DNA of 64,000 bases from Modestobacter sp. VKM Ac-2986 (GTDB lineage: Bacteria > Actinomycetota > Actinomycetes > Mycobacteriales > Geodermatophilaceae): positions 62,001 through 126,000 of the forward strand of contig NZ_JAPVBH010000006.1 in assembly GCF_026967795.1 (NCBI RefSeq), in the 5' to 3' direction. The position numbers were made by a program, and so were the translations under genes. The notes below the pieces were generated by a model, which was given only the letters and a program-made list of their open reading frames with translations, searched no databases and had not been told where the DNA came from. This document shows, in pieces, positions 25,009 through 34,312 of the stretch; the first letter of the stretch is position 1; each line of letters starts with the position of its first letter.

Positions 25009-26061
25009 TCAGCTCCCCGAGCCGAAGGGGACGGCGGCGTACTGCTCGAGCTTCTCCAGCGAGTGCAGGCTCTCGATCGAGCGGATCGTGCCCGACCGCG
25101 AGCGCATCACCAGCGACTGCGTCGTGCACCCGTCGGCGCGGTACCGCACGCCGCGCAGGAGCTCGCCGTCGGTGATCCCGGTGGCGACGAAGTAGACGTC
25201 GCCGGTGACCAGGTCGTCGATGTGCAGCACCCGGTCGAGGTCGTGGCCGGCGTCCAGCGCCTTCTGCCGCTCGGCGTCGTCCCGCGGCCGGAGCCGGCCC
25301 TGCAGGGCGCCGCCCAGGCACTTGAGCGCGCAGGCGGCGATGATCCCCTCCGGGGTGCCGCCGACGCCCATCAGCAGGTCGATGCCGGTGCCCTCCCGGG
25401 CCGCGGCGATCGCACCGGCGACGTCCCCGTCGGAGATGAAGGTGATCCGGGCGCCGGCGTCGCGCACCTCCTGGACCAGCTGCTCGTGCCGCGGCCGGTC
25501 GAGGATGCAGACGGTGACGTCACGGGGGGCGACCCCCTTGGCCTTGGCGACCCGCCGGACGTTCTCCGCGACCGGCACGGTGATGTCGACGACGTCGGCG
25601 GCGGCCGGACCGGTGGCGATCTTGTCCATGTAGAAGACGGCCGACGGGTCGTACATCGAGCCGCGGTAGGCCACGGCCAGCACCGAGATCGCGTTGGGCA
25701 TGCCCTTGGCCATCAGCGTGGTGCCGTCGACGGGGTCGACGGCGACGTCGAAGGAGCCGCCCTGCCCGTCGCCGACCTCCTCGCCGTTGTAGAGCATCGG
25801 CGCCTCGTCCTTCTCGCCCTCGCCGATGACCACCACGCCGTGCATGCGGACGGTGCCGATCATCGCGCGCATCGCGTCGACGGCGGCGCCGTCCCCGCCG
25901 TTCTTGTCGCCGCGGCCGACCCATCGGCCGGCGGCCATCGCCCCGGCCTCGGTGACCCGGACCAGCTCCATGGCGAGGTTGCGGTCCGGTGGCGGCCGGT
26001 CGGCCGGCCCCCGGTAGTCGGACGGTGCGGGCAGCGGGCCATCGGGGAGCGGCAGGGACAC
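25009..26061 (-). CDS. glpX: Class II fructose-1,6-bisphosphatase GlpX
   Basis: Removes the C1 phosphate of fructose-1,6-bisphosphate in gluconeogenesis. The 350-residue protein has the GlpX hallmarks [34 protein letters not shown], the metal-site [13 protein letters not shown] and [13 protein letters not shown]. The GTG at 26061 has GGAGG just upstream; the first 25 residues are a variable extension common in actinobacteria. It is divergent from a DUF4245 gene, a pairing seen in many actinobacteria where GlpX is the main FBPase. Confidence 0.95.
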   Translation of the reverse strand: MSLPLPDGPLPAPSDYRGPADRPPPDRNLAMELVRVTEAGAMAAGRWVGRGDKNGGDGAAVDAMRAMIGTVRMHGVVVIGEGEKDEAPMLYNGEEVGDGQGGSFDVAVDPVDGTTLMAKGMPNAISVLAVAYRGSMYDPSAVFYMDKIATGPAAADVVDITVPVAENVRRVAKAKGVAPRDVTVCILDRPRHEQLVQEVRDAGARITFISDGDVAGAIAAAREGTGIDLLMGVGGTPEGIIAACALKCLGGALQGRLRPRDDAERQKALDAGHDLDRVLHIDDLVTGDVYFVATGITDGELLRGVRYRADGCTTQSLVMRSRSGTIRSIESLHSLEKLEQYAAVPFGSGS

Positions 26062-26129
26062 GAGACCTCCGGGAGGCTGCCCGGCGACGCTGTCGGCGCC
26101 GGGGGGAGCGGTGCTGCGATCCTAGGGGC

Positions 26130-26792
26130 ATGACCGATCCCGGCCGGCCCGCCCAGCACCCCGGCGAGCAGGTCCCCACCCGCCCCTCCGGCGCGACGGC
26201 CGCCGCTGAGCCGGCGACGCCCGAGCAGGCGGTCCAGGCCACGTCGGCCTCGATCAAGCGGATGCAGCGCTTCACTGCGGCCAACATGGTGCGCTCGCTG
26301 CTGCCCCTGATCTTGATCTGCCTGGTCCTGGTGGTCTTCCCGACGCTGCGGCAGAACGCCAGCGACCCGGTCCGCGAGGTCGACCCGACCAGTTCCGAGC
26401 GCGCGGCCGCCGAGCTGGCCGGCTACCCGCTGCAGGTGCCGCGCGGGCTGCCCGACGCGTGGCGGCCCACGAGCGTGCGCACCAACGCCGGGTCGGCCTC
26501 GACCGGTGACCCGGTGACCCTGCAGATCGGCTGGTTCACGCCCGAGGAGGAGTACGCCTCCTACGTGGTCAGCGACGACCCGCGGGACCCCGCCCTGGAC
26601 GACGTCCTCGCCGGGGCCACCGACGCCGGCACCGCGGAGATCGACGGGGAGACCTGGCAGCGGCGCACCACCGAGCGCGGCGAGACCGCCCTGACCCGGG
26701 ACGACGAGGGCGCGACGCTGCTGGTCACCGGCTCGGCCGGGGACGCGGAGCTGACCACCCTCGCCGGCTCGCTGGAGCCCTACGCGCCCTGA
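26130..26792 (+). CDS. DUF4245 membrane-anchored protein
   Basis: A 220-residue protein of the DUF4245 type. A soluble Pro/Ala-rich N-terminus and TSASIKRMQRFTAANMVRSL precede a single membrane span (LLPLILICLVLVVFPTL, about 58-74). An extracytoplasmic domain follows, with YPLQVPRGLPDAWRPTSVR, QIGWFTPEEEYASYVVSD and TLLVTGSAGDAEL. The family is known next to glpX in actinobacteria; its function is not established. The ATG at 26130 lies 68 bp from the divergent glpX start. It converges on the xseB end only 4 bp away. Confidence 0.85.
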   Translation: MTDPGRPAQHPGEQVPTRPSGATAAAEPATPEQAVQATSASIKRMQRFTAANMVRSLLPLILICLVLVVFPTLRQNASDPVREVDPTSSERAAAELAGYPLQVPRGLPDAWRPTSVRTNAGSASTGDPVTLQIGWFTPEEEYASYVVSDDPRDPALDDVLAGATDAGTAEIDGETWQRRTTERGETALTRDDEGATLLVTGSAGDAELTTLAGSLEPYAP

Positions 26793-26796
26793 GGCC

Positions 26797-27015
26797 TCAG
26801 TCCTCGGCGGGGGTGGCCGCGGCCAGGCGCTCGCGGGCGCGGTCCAGCCAGTGCTGGCACACCTCGGCCAGCTGCTCACCGCGCTCCCACAGCGCCAGCG
26901 ACTCCTCGAGGGTCAGCCCGCCGGTCTCCAGCCGGCGCACCACGTCGGCGAGCTCCTCGCGGGCCTGCTCGTAGGTCTGGGTCGGCTCGGCGGACGCGGG
27001 CTCGGGGGTGCTCAC
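26797..27015 (-). CDS. xseB: Exodeoxyribonuclease VII small subunit
   Basis: Helical accessory subunit of exonuclease VII, which degrades single-stranded DNA to oligonucleotides. The 72-residue protein has the family core YEQAREELADVVRRLETGG, then LTLEESLALWERGEQLAEVCQ. The GTG start at 27015 overlaps the xseA stop by four bases, so the subunits are translationally coupled. Confidence 0.95.
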   Translation of the reverse strand: MSTPEPASAEPTQTYEQAREELADVVRRLETGGLTLEESLALWERGEQLAEVCQHWLDRARERLAAATPAED

Positions 27016-28247
27016 GGTGTCCCATCCTCCCCGGTGGCCGCCCGGTCGACGCGCACCGGCAGCCGCCCGCCGGCGACGCGCACCTGCAGCCGCTCGTCGT
27101 CGCCCACCCCGGCGGGGTCGCGGACCAGGGCGCCGTCCGCCCGCTGCACCACCGCGTAGCCGCGCTCGAGGGTGGCGGCCGGCGACAGCGCGGTCACCTG
27201 CGCCCGGGCGTGCACCAGGTCGCGGTCGGCGACCTCGATGCGGTGGGTCAGCGTCCGGGTCGCCCGGGTGCGCAGGCCGGCGACGTCGTCGGCCCGGCCG
27301 GCCAGCAGGCGCTGCGGCTCGGCGAGCACCGGGCGGCTGCGCACCTGCTCCAGCCAGCGCTCCTGCTGGTCCAGCCGGCTGCCCAGCAGGTGCCGGGCGC
27401 GGGCGCGCAGCCCCTCGACCAGCCGCCGCTGCTCGCCGATCTCGGGGACCACCCGGTGCGCGGCGTCGGTCGGGGTGGCCGCCCGGACGTCGGCGACGTG
27501 GTCGACCAGGGTCGTGTCGGTCTCGTGCCCGACGGCGGTGACCACCGGGGTGCGGGTCGCGGCGATCGCGCGCACCAGGCCCTCGTCGGAGAAGGGCAGC
27601 AGGTCCTCGACCGAGCCGCCGCCGCGGGCGATCACGATCACCTCCACGGCCGGGTCGGCGTCCAGCTTGCGCAGGCCGGCGATCACCGACTCGGCGGCGG
27701 TCGGGCCCTGGGTGGCGCAGTTGTGCACGGTGAACCGGACGGCGGGCCAGCGGCGGCGGGCGGTGACCAGCACGTCGCGCTCGGCGGCGCTCTCCCGGCC
27801 GGTGATCACCCCGATCACGGCGGGGGCGAAGGGCAGCGGGCGCTTGCGGGCGGCGTCGAAGAGCCCCTCGGCGGCCAGCAGCCGGCGGATCCGCTCGATC
27901 CGGGCGAGCAGCTCGCCGAGCCCGACGGCGCGGATCTCGGTGGCGCGCAGGGAGAACGAGCCGCGGGCCACGTAGTAGTCGGGGCGGGCCCGCACCACCA
28001 CCCGGGCGCCCTCGGTCAGCTCCAGCCCGGGCCGGTCGGCGACGTCCCGCGGGCAGGTGACCGGGATGGACAGGTCGGCGGCCGGGTCGCGCAGGGTGAG
28101 GAAGACGGTGGCGGCGTTGCCGCGCCGGGACAGCTGGGCGACCTGCCCCTCGACCCAGACCTCACCGAGCCGGCCGATCCACTCGGCCACCTTGCGGGAC
28201 ACCGTGCGCACCGGCCACGGCTGCTCCGGGGAGGAGGGACTCGTCAC
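27012..28247 (-). CDS. xseA: Exodeoxyribonuclease VII large subunit
   Basis: Catalytic subunit of exonuclease VII. The 411 residues include an N-terminal OB fold (VSRKVAEWIGRLGEVWVEGQVAQL with VFLTLRDPAADLSIPVTC) and the catalytic core with VIGVITGRESAAERDVLVT, VIVIARGGGSVEDLLPFSDEGL and TAVGHETDTTLVDHVADVRAATPTDA. A helical C-terminus holds LERGYAVV. Gene order xseA-xseB with a 4-bp overlap is the norm. Length and motifs are complete. Confidence 0.96.
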   Translation of the reverse strand: MTSPSSPEQPWPVRTVSRKVAEWIGRLGEVWVEGQVAQLSRRGNAATVFLTLRDPAADLSIPVTCPRDVADRPGLELTEGARVVVRARPDYYVARGSFSLRATEIRAVGLGELLARIERIRRLLAAEGLFDAARKRPLPFAPAVIGVITGRESAAERDVLVTARRRWPAVRFTVHNCATQGPTAAESVIAGLRKLDADPAVEVIVIARGGGSVEDLLPFSDEGLVRAIAATRTPVVTAVGHETDTTLVDHVADVRAATPTDAAHRVVPEIGEQRRLVEGLRARARHLLGSRLDQQERWLEQVRSRPVLAEPQRLLAGRADDVAGLRTRATRTLTHRIEVADRDLVHARAQVTALSPAATLERGYAVVQRADGALVRDPAGVGDDERLQVRVAGGRLPVRVDRAATGEDGTP

Positions 28248-28278
28248 GCCCCGAGCCTGCCACTGCCGGGGTCGGCCG

Positions 28279-29130
28279 TCAGCCGGGGTAGTCGGGGGCG
28301 GCGGGGAGACCGAAGAACTCCTCCAGGGTCGCGGTGCCGGTGCGCTGCAGCTCGGTGGCCAGCTCGACCCCCACGTACCGCACGTGCCACGGCTCGTACC
28401 GGAAGCCGGTGACCTCGGTCTTCCCCTCCGGGTAGCGGACGACCCAGCCGTACTCGGCGGCGTGGGCGGCCACCCAGCGGCCCTCGTCTATGGCGCCGAA
28501 GCACCGGTCGATGTCGCAGCCGCCGCCCCCGACGTCGGCCGCGAGACCCGTCTGGTGCTCGCTGTGGCCGGGGCGGGCGACCTGGATCTCGGCCTGCGCC
28601 TCCCCGAAGCGCGCGACCTGGGCCCGGAAGACGCCCACCTGGTAGTCGTAGGAGCGGTAGGCGCTCTGCACCGTGATCGTCAGCCCCTCCGCGGCGGCAC
28701 CGGCGAGCATCGCCTGCATGGCCCCCGCGGCCTCGGCGCGCAGCTCGTACCCGCCGCCGACGGGCACCAGGTCGGCGGGGGCGTGGTCGACCGGGGAGAC
28801 CGGGCGGGCCTTGTTGACCACGACCCAGGGGCTGGCCGGGTCGTCGAGGGAGAACCGGGACCGGTCGAAGGCCGGCTCCACCGGTGCGCTGCTGGACGGC
28901 GTGGGCGTCGGCGTCGCGGACGGGGTGGGCGTCGGTGCCGCCGACGGGGAGGTCGGGGCCGTCACGGGCTGGGCGGCGGGTGCCGGGGTGGCCGGGGGTG
29001 AGCGCACCTGCTCGACCACCAGGACGGTGCCGGCCACGAGCGCCACGACCAGCAGGCCGAGCAGCAGCCACAGCCGGGGGCGTCGTCGCCGGGGAGCGGG
29101 CGCGGCGGAGGAGTCCCTGCCGTCGGTCAC
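28279..29130 (-). CDS. M15B D-alanyl-D-alanine carboxypeptidase (VanY-like)
   Basis: Trims the terminal D-Ala of peptidoglycan stem peptides outside the cell. The 283-residue protein has a basic N-terminus, a membrane span or signal anchor (LWLLLGLLVVALVAGTVLVV) and a long Ala/Pro/Thr/Ser linker. The M15B domain carries SAYRSYDYQVGVF, the zinc motif GHSEHQTGLAADV and the final EPWHVRYVG. Catalytic and metal residues (SxHxxGxAxD and HxxH-type region) are present. It is downstream of the xseA start on the same strand with 31 bp between. A second M15 domain occurs in the fusion gene at 11860. Confidence 0.92.
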   Translation of the reverse strand: MTDGRDSSAAPAPRRRRPRLWLLLGLLVVALVAGTVLVVEQVRSPPATPAPAAQPVTAPTSPSAAPTPTPSATPTPTPSSSAPVEPAFDRSRFSLDDPASPWVVVNKARPVSPVDHAPADLVPVGGGYELRAEAAGAMQAMLAGAAAEGLTITVQSAYRSYDYQVGVFRAQVARFGEAQAEIQVARPGHSEHQTGLAADVGGGGCDIDRCFGAIDEGRWVAAHAAEYGWVVRYPEGKTEVTGFRYEPWHVRYVGVELATELQRTGTATLEEFFGLPAAPDYPG

Positions 29131-29201
29131 TGGTGCCTCCTGCTCGGTGGCCGGCGTCGTCTGACCGGACGGTGCCCGATCCTGGCAGCAGGCCGGACGG
29201 G

Positions 29202-29225
29202 CCGACCGCAGGTGGGTGCGGTCGG
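29202..29225 (-). terminator. Terminator after the lipid-droplet-protein gene
   Basis: Perfect 9-bp stem (29202-29210 with 29217-29225, 6-nt loop) 17 bp beyond the stop of the 29243 gene on the minus strand. Confidence 0.55.
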
Positions 29226-29242
29226 TCCGTCGTCCGGGGAGG

Positions 29243-30463
29243 TCAGCCCCGGTCGGCGCTGAGCTTCTCCAGGCGGTTCTGCAGCAGCGTCACGTACGGC
29301 GCGCGGGCCTGGGTGGCCCGCTCGTAGTCGAGCAGGTCGGCCACCGTCTCGGCCGGGTAGGCCCGCAGGTGCCCGCGCAGCGCCGGGATGCTGAAGGTGT
29401 CATAGCCCTCGACCGGGCTGGCCGGCGCCGGCTCGTCCGGTGCCGCCTCGTCGGCCGGCTGCTCGACGGCCTCGTCCGCGCCGTCGGCGGTGGTGAGGAC
29501 GTCGCCGGTGGACGCCGTGTCGGACGCGGCGTCGGCCGGTGCGGAGTCCACCGCCGGGACGGCGGGGACGTCACCGGCGGCCGGGTCCAGCGCAGGCACA
29601 CCGGCCACGGTCTCGTCGGTCACGGTCTCGTCGGCCACGGTGCCGTCCGCGTCCGCCGCGGCGGGGGTCGCGGCGGAGCCGTCGAACAGCGTGGGCGCGT
29701 CCTCCGGCGGGGTGTCGCCGACGGCGGCGTCGGCGACCAACTCGTCGGCGACCGCCGCACCGATCGACTGCTCGTCCTCGGCCAGGTCGGTGACGGCGTC
29801 GGCGGTCAGGTCCTCGAGGACCTCGTCCGGCACGGTGTCGGGCACCTCGGCGGCGACCTCGTCGGCCACCTCCGCGGCCAGCTCGTCGACGGCGGCGGTG
29901 ATCGCGTCGGCCTCGGGGTCGGCGGGGAGCGCGGCGACCTCGGCGGGGGAGAGCTCGGCGTCGTCCTCGGCGATGGCCTCGATGAGCGCCTCGGCGGAGA
30001 CCTCCGCGGGCGGGTCGTCGAAGGAGACCTCCTCGGGGTCGGCGTCGGCCAGCTCGTCGGCGAGCTCCTCGGCCACCAGCTGCTCGTCGACGAGGTCGGC
30101 GTCGGCCAGTTCCTCGGCGTCGAGCTCGGCGGCCTCCTCCGGGTCCTCCTCGACCAGGTCGAAGGGCGAGGTGCGCAGCCCGCCCGACCCGGCGGTCGGC
30201 GCCGGGAGGTCGTCGTCCTCGTCGTCGTCGTCGAAGGTGGCCATGCCACCGCCGACCCCGCCGACGAGGCCGTCGAGCAGTTCGTCGCCCCGGGCGACCA
30301 GGCCGGAGTACTGCTGCTGCAGTCTCAGCGAGGACTGCAGGGCCAGCCCGATGAGCCGCACCGGCAGCCCGGGGAGGGTCTCGGGCAGCTTGCGGGCCTC
30401 GTCCAGGACGGTGGCGGCCAGTCCGGCGGCAGCGCGGACCGCCTCGGGGATCTCTCGAGCCAT
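29243..30463 (-). CDS. Lipid-droplet-associated family protein with long acidic insert
   Basis: The first 65 residues (REIPEAVRAAAGLAATVLDE, ARKLPETLPGLPVRLIGLAL, LRLQQQYSGLVARGDELL) match the actinobacterial lipid-droplet-associated family that sits next to ispH. The last 50 residues (YDTFSIPALRGHLRAYPAE, LLDYERATQARAPYVTLLQN) match its conserved C-terminal helix. Between them is an insert of about 290 residues of Asp, Glu, Ala, Val and Thr repeats, far more acidic than usual, giving 406 residues against about 200 in mycobacterial relatives. The ATG at 30463 is preceded by GGGGG. Divergent from ispH, as in other actinobacteria. Function in lipid coating is inferred from the family name. Confidence 0.75.
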   Translation of the reverse strand: MAREIPEAVRAAAGLAATVLDEARKLPETLPGLPVRLIGLALQSSLRLQQQYSGLVARGDELLDGLVGGVGGGMATFDDDDEDDDLPAPTAGSGGLRTSPFDLVEEDPEEAAELDAEELADADLVDEQLVAEELADELADADPEEVSFDDPPAEVSAEALIEAIAEDDAELSPAEVAALPADPEADAITAAVDELAAEVADEVAAEVPDTVPDEVLEDLTADAVTDLAEDEQSIGAAVADELVADAAVGDTPPEDAPTLFDGSAATPAAADADGTVADETVTDETVAGVPALDPAAGDVPAVPAVDSAPADAASDTASTGDVLTTADGADEAVEQPADEAAPDEPAPASPVEGYDTFSIPALRGHLRAYPAETVADLLDYERATQARAPYVTLLQNRLEKLSADRG

Positions 30464-30563
30464 GCCCCCAGCGTGCCCCACCTGGGCTTCTGCGGCAGCA
30501 CGACGAGACGCCCACCACTCGTACGGGCCGTCGCGGGGCCGCGGACGCAACTAGCATGGGGGC

Positions 30564-31538
30564 ATGGCTGAACCGCGCGGACGCGTCCTGCTGGCCGACC
30601 CCCGGGGCTACTGCGCCGGCGTCGACCGGGCGGTGATCGCGGTCGAGAAGGCGCTGGAGATCCACGGGGCGCCGGTCTACGTCCGCAAGCAGATCGTCCA
30701 CAACAAGCACGTGGTGGCCACGCTCGAGCGCCGCGGCGCGGTGTTCGTCGACGAGACCGACCAGGTCCCCGAGGGCGCGGTCGTCGTCTTCAGCGCGCAC
30801 GGGGTCTCCCCGGCGGTCAAGGAGCAGGCGCGCGAGCGCTCGCTGACCACGATCGACGCGACCTGCCCGCTGGTCACCAAGGTGCACATGGAGGCCAAGC
30901 GGTTCGCCAAGGACGACTACGACATCCTGCTGATCGGCCACCGCGGGCACGAGGAGGTCGAGGGCACGATGGGCGAGGCCCCGGCCCACACCCAGCTCGT
31001 GGACGACGCCGAGGACATCGCCAACGTGCAGGTGCGTGACCCGGAGAAGGTCGTGTGGCTGTCCCAGACCACGCTGTCGGTCGACGAGACGCTGTCGAAG
31101 GTCGACTCGCTCAAGGCCCGGTTCCCCGGTCTGCAGAGCCCGCCGAGCGACGACATCTGCTACGCCACGCAGAACCGCCAGCAGGCCGTGAAGCAGATGG
31201 CCGGCGAGTGCGACCTGGTGCTGGTGGTCGGCTCGACGAACTCCTCGAACTCGGTGCGGCTGGTCGAGGTGGCGCTGGAGGCCGGTGCCCGCTCCTCGTA
31301 CCTGGTCGACTTCGCCTCTGAGATCGACGAGGCCTGGCTCGAGGGCGTGCAGACCGTGGGCCTGAGCAGCGGCGCCTCGGTGCCGGAGATCCTGGTCAGC
31401 GAGGTGCTGGACTGGCTGGCTGCCCGCGGCTTCCCGGACGTCGAGACGGTGAAGGCGGCCGAGGAGCGGCTCGTGTTCGCCCTCCCGCACGAGCTGAAGA
31501 CCCGCCGCGCCACGCTGGCGGTCGACGAGAAGGCCTGA
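30564..31538 (+). CDS. ispH: 4-hydroxy-3-methylbut-2-enyl diphosphate reductase
   Basis: Last enzyme of the MEP isoprenoid route, making IPP and DMAPP with a [4Fe-4S] cluster. The 324-residue protein has the three cluster cysteines in [11 protein letters not shown] (Cys17), [11 protein letters not shown] (Cys101) and [10 protein letters not shown] (Cys199). It also has the [14 protein letters not shown] and [14 protein letters not shown] substrate motifs and [13 protein letters not shown]. The ATG at 30564 starts a family-standard N-terminus. It is divergent from the lipid-droplet protein and followed by a strong bidirectional terminator. Confidence 0.97.
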   Translation: MAEPRGRVLLADPRGYCAGVDRAVIAVEKALEIHGAPVYVRKQIVHNKHVVATLERRGAVFVDETDQVPEGAVVVFSAHGVSPAVKEQARERSLTTIDATCPLVTKVHMEAKRFAKDDYDILLIGHRGHEEVEGTMGEAPAHTQLVDDAEDIANVQVRDPEKVVWLSQTTLSVDETLSKVDSLKARFPGLQSPPSDDICYATQNRQQAVKQMAGECDLVLVVGSTNSSNSVRLVEVALEAGARSSYLVDFASEIDEAWLEGVQTVGLSSGASVPEILVSEVLDWLAARGFPDVETVKAAEERLVFALPHELKTRRATLAVDEKA

Positions 31539-31564
31539 GCCCCCGCCCCCGCACGGGGGCCGGG

Positions 31565-31610
31565 ACGCAGGAAGGGCCGGCACCCCACGGGGTGCCGGCC
31601 CTTCCTGCGT
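31565..31610. terminator. Bidirectional terminator, 22-bp stem
   Basis: Perfect 22-bp inverted repeat (arms 31565-31586 and 31589-31610, tiny loop) between the convergent ispH and DUF6542 genes. Confidence 0.85.
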
Positions 31611-31617
31611 GCGGGGG

Positions 31618-32262
31618 TCAGCGGCGGGCGACGAGCCGGAACAGGCCGAGGACGACGGCGGCGCCGGTGGCCACGCCCATCGCGGGGAAGCCGCGGACGA
31701 GCAGGGTCGCCAGCGACGGCAGGCTCAGCGTGGCCGCGGGGGCCAGCGCGACGTTCACGACCGCCACCGCGACGTAGACCAGCGGCGGGGCGACCACGAC
31801 GGTCAGCAGGTCACGGCGGCGGGTGACCAGCGCGGCGACCGCGGTGCTCGCGGTCAGCGCGACGACGGTGACCAGGCCGAGACCGGAGCTGAGGAACGAG
31901 TCGATCCCGGCGGCGACCAGGGTGACCAGGAAGACGCCGAGGACGGCCAGGGCGCCGTGCACCCGGGGACCCGGGGCGGGCTCGACGCGTCGGACGGTGG
32001 CCGAGGCGCCGGTGCGCCGTCCGTCGCGGGCCGCCGGCGGGGGAGCCGACGAGCGGCGCTGCTCACCGGGGTGGCCGCCGCGGCGGGGGTCGACGGGCAC
32101 GGAGGGGCGGCCCTGCGGTGCGCGGGGACCGCGGTCACGCGGCGGCGGGCCACCGGCGTTGCGCGGGGAGTCGCCCCCGCTGCGCTGGGCGCTGCCCCCG
32201 GCACGGGGCGACGGGTAGCCGCGCCCCGAGACCTGACCGGCCTCGCTGCGTTCTGCACGCAC
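31618..32262 (-). CDS. DUF6542-type membrane protein
   Basis: A 214-residue protein. A disordered Pro/Arg/Gly/Ser-rich N-terminus of about 100 residues precedes four hydrophobic stretches: LAVLGVFLVTLVAAGID, GLGLVTVVALTASTAVAAL, LTVVVAPPLVYVAVAVVNVAL and MGVATGAAVVLGLFRLV. This layout and the position beside ispH fit the actinobacterial DUF6542 family, whose role is unknown. The start is the GTG at 32262 because GGAGG stands five bases upstream; an upstream start at 32343 has no site. Confidence 0.75.
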   Translation of the reverse strand: MRAERSEAGQVSGRGYPSPRAGGSAQRSGGDSPRNAGGPPPRDRGPRAPQGRPSVPVDPRRGGHPGEQRRSSAPPPAARDGRRTGASATVRRVEPAPGPRVHGALAVLGVFLVTLVAAGIDSFLSSGLGLVTVVALTASTAVAALVTRRRDLLTVVVAPPLVYVAVAVVNVALAPAATLSLPSLATLLVRGFPAMGVATGAAVVLGLFRLVARR

Positions 32263-32541
32263 GGCGTCCTCCCGCCTGGCACTGACAGTGACCGGAGCGA
32301 TGGTGCACCTCCTCCTCGACGGCGGAGCACCACAGCGCACCACCGGGTCGGGCCACGGTATCGGCCCTCCCTGAGTAGACGCTGCACCTCGGCCGCGCGG
32401 CGGGTCAGATCTCGCCCATGTCGGCCGGTGCCGGTGTGGGGATGTGCAGAACCGTGTCCCACCTGCCCCACGGACCCCGTGCGGTCGGATCGGCCGACGT
32501 CGGCGGAGGTCCAGGTCACACCGAGGTGCGGCCGACGGGGG

Positions 32542-33792
32542 TCAGTCGGGGAGGCCGCTCCAGCTCGGGACGTGCCGCGCGGGCGCCGGGACGGCGGGCA
32601 GCTCGGTGACCGGGACCGCCCGGCCGGCGAGCGGGGCGGAGACCGGCGGCAGCGGGCCGGAGGTGGCGTGCACCGGCAGCCCCGGCGCCGACAGGCCCGG
32701 CAGGGGGAGCTCCCCGGTCGGCCGGGCACCGGCGTCGGACCCGGTGTCGGGGTCGGTGCCGCCGTCGGCCGCCGAGCGGAGCACGCGCACGGACCCCTCG
32801 ACCGGGGTGGGGGTGGGCACCGGGCTGCCCGCGACGCCGAGGTCGTCGAAGCGCCGGGTCGCCACCAGCACCGACCGCTCGTAGGAGCCGAGGGTCTCGT
32901 TGTAGCGGGTGAGCGTGGCGCCCAGCGCGGAACCCAGCCGGGTCAGGTGGCCGGAGAGGGTGGTCAGCCGGGCGTGCACCGTGCGGCCGACCTCGAGCAC
33001 CGCGGCCGCGTCCTGCGCCAGCCGCTCCTGCCGCCACGAGTAGGCGACGGTGCGCAGCAGCGCCAGCAGCGTGCTGGGGGTGGCGATGATGACGTCGCGG
33101 GCGAAGCCGTGCTCCAGCAGCCCGGGCTCGGCCTCCAGCGCGGTGGTGAGGAACCCGTCGGAGGGGACGAAGAGCACGGTGAAGGGCGCTGAGGAACCGA
33201 ACGCGCTGGGGTACTGCCGGGCGGCGAGCTCGTCGACGTGGGCGCGCAGCTGCCGGGCGTGGTCGGCGACCCGCTGGGCGCGCACGCCCTGATCGGTGGC
33301 CTGCACCGCCTCGATGTAGCCGGTGAAGGGCACCTTGGCGTCGACGATCACCTGGCGGCCGTCGGCGAGGGTGACCACCAGGTCCGGCCGCACCCGGGTG
33401 CCGTCGGGGGTGGTGCCGCCGGGCTGCTCGACGAAGTCGCAGTGCTCCAGCAGCCCGGCGACCTCCACCACCCGGCGCAGCTGCAGCTCACCCCAGCGGC
33501 CGCGCACGTGCGGGGTGCGGAGTGCCGTGACCAGCGCGGCGGTCTCCTGGCGCAGCAGCGCGGAGGTCTGGCCGATGGTGCCGACCTGCTCGCGCAGCTC
33601 GCCGTGCGCGGTGGCCCGGTCGCGCTCGATGCCGGCGAGCACCCGGTGCAGGTGGTCCAGCGACTCGTGCACCGGCTCCAGGGCGTCGGGCGCCGCGGGC
33701 TGCCGGCCGCGCAGCGCGACCACGCCGAGGGTGATCGCCACGCCCAGCAGTGCGCCGACGAGGAGCCCGAGCAGCAGCGAGGCGGCGTCCAT
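32542..33792 (-). CDS. rmuC: DNA recombination protein RmuC
   Basis: RmuC family proteins limit DNA inversions at repeats and contain a nuclease-like core. The 416-residue protein has an N-terminal membrane anchor (LLLGLLVGALLGVAITLGVVAL) and a coiled coil with IERDRATAHGELREQVGTI. The RmuC core has RGRWGELQLRRVVEVAGLLEHCDF, VIVDAKVPFTGYIEAV and FVPSDGFLTTALEAEP, ending near ARFN-type RYNETLGSYERSVL. A Pro/Gly-rich tail of about 100 residues follows. The ATG at 33792 begins the anchor. Divergent from a VOC-family gene. Confidence 0.92.
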   Translation of the reverse strand: MDAASLLLGLLVGALLGVAITLGVVALRGRQPAAPDALEPVHESLDHLHRVLAGIERDRATAHGELREQVGTIGQTSALLRQETAALVTALRTPHVRGRWGELQLRRVVEVAGLLEHCDFVEQPGGTTPDGTRVRPDLVVTLADGRQVIVDAKVPFTGYIEAVQATDQGVRAQRVADHARQLRAHVDELAARQYPSAFGSSAPFTVLFVPSDGFLTTALEAEPGLLEHGFARDVIIATPSTLLALLRTVAYSWRQERLAQDAAAVLEVGRTVHARLTTLSGHLTRLGSALGATLTRYNETLGSYERSVLVATRRFDDLGVAGSPVPTPTPVEGSVRVLRSAADGGTDPDTGSDAGARPTGELPLPGLSAPGLPVHATSGPLPPVSAPLAGRAVPVTELPAVPAPARHVPSWSGLPD

Positions 33793-33864
33793 GGCGACCA
33801 GGGTGCAACAGCCCGCCGACAGTTCCGGTGAGCGCGCGCCGTCCGCGTGGCCGACAGTGCGTGC

Positions 33865-34305
33865 ATGACCGAGCCGCTTGCCCAGCCCCGGGCCATCCAC
33901 CACGTCCGCCTCACCGTGACCGACATCGGCCGGTCCAAGGGGTTCTACCGCTCCCTGCTCGGGCTCGACCCGGCCATCGACACCAGTGACCAGGCGGGTG
34001 AGCCGGGGGTGTCGGAGGACCCGGCCCGCTACTACGGCGGCTGCGTCTTCGACCTCGGCGACCAGCTGCTGGGCCTGCGCCCGGTCGCCGACGCCGGTGA
34101 CCGCTTCTCCTCGACCCGGGTGGGGCTGGACCACCTCAGCCTGGCCGTGGGCTCCCGGGACGAGCTGGTCGCCGCCGCCGCGCGGCTGGACGAGGCCGGG
34201 GTCGAGCACGGCGAGGTCACCGACCTGACCGACGCCGGGCTGGCGATCCTGTCCCTGCAGGACCCCGACGACATCAACCTCGAGCTCACCGCACCGCTGG
34301 CCTGA
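33865..34305 (+). CDS. VOC-family (glyoxalase/dioxygenase-like) protein
   Basis: A 146-residue single-domain VOC protein with two beta-alpha-beta-beta-beta units: IHHVRLTVTDIGRSKGFYRSLLGLDP (about 11-36) and VGLDHLSLAVGSRDELVAAAARL. It ends in FQDPDG-like SLQDPDDINLELT. The His in HHVRL and in DHLSL and the Glu in NLELT are likely metal ligands. Such proteins include glyoxalases, fosfomycin resistance enzymes and ring-cleavage dioxygenases; substrate unknown. The ATG at 33865 is 72 bp from the divergent rmuC start. It converges with ogt 7 bp away. Confidence 0.87.
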   Translation: MTEPLAQPRAIHHVRLTVTDIGRSKGFYRSLLGLDPAIDTSDQAGEPGVSEDPARYYGGCVFDLGDQLLGLRPVADAGDRFSSTRVGLDHLSLAVGSRDELVAAAARLDEAGVEHGEVTDLTDAGLAILSLQDPDDINLELTAPLA

Positions 34306-34312
34306 CGGCGGA

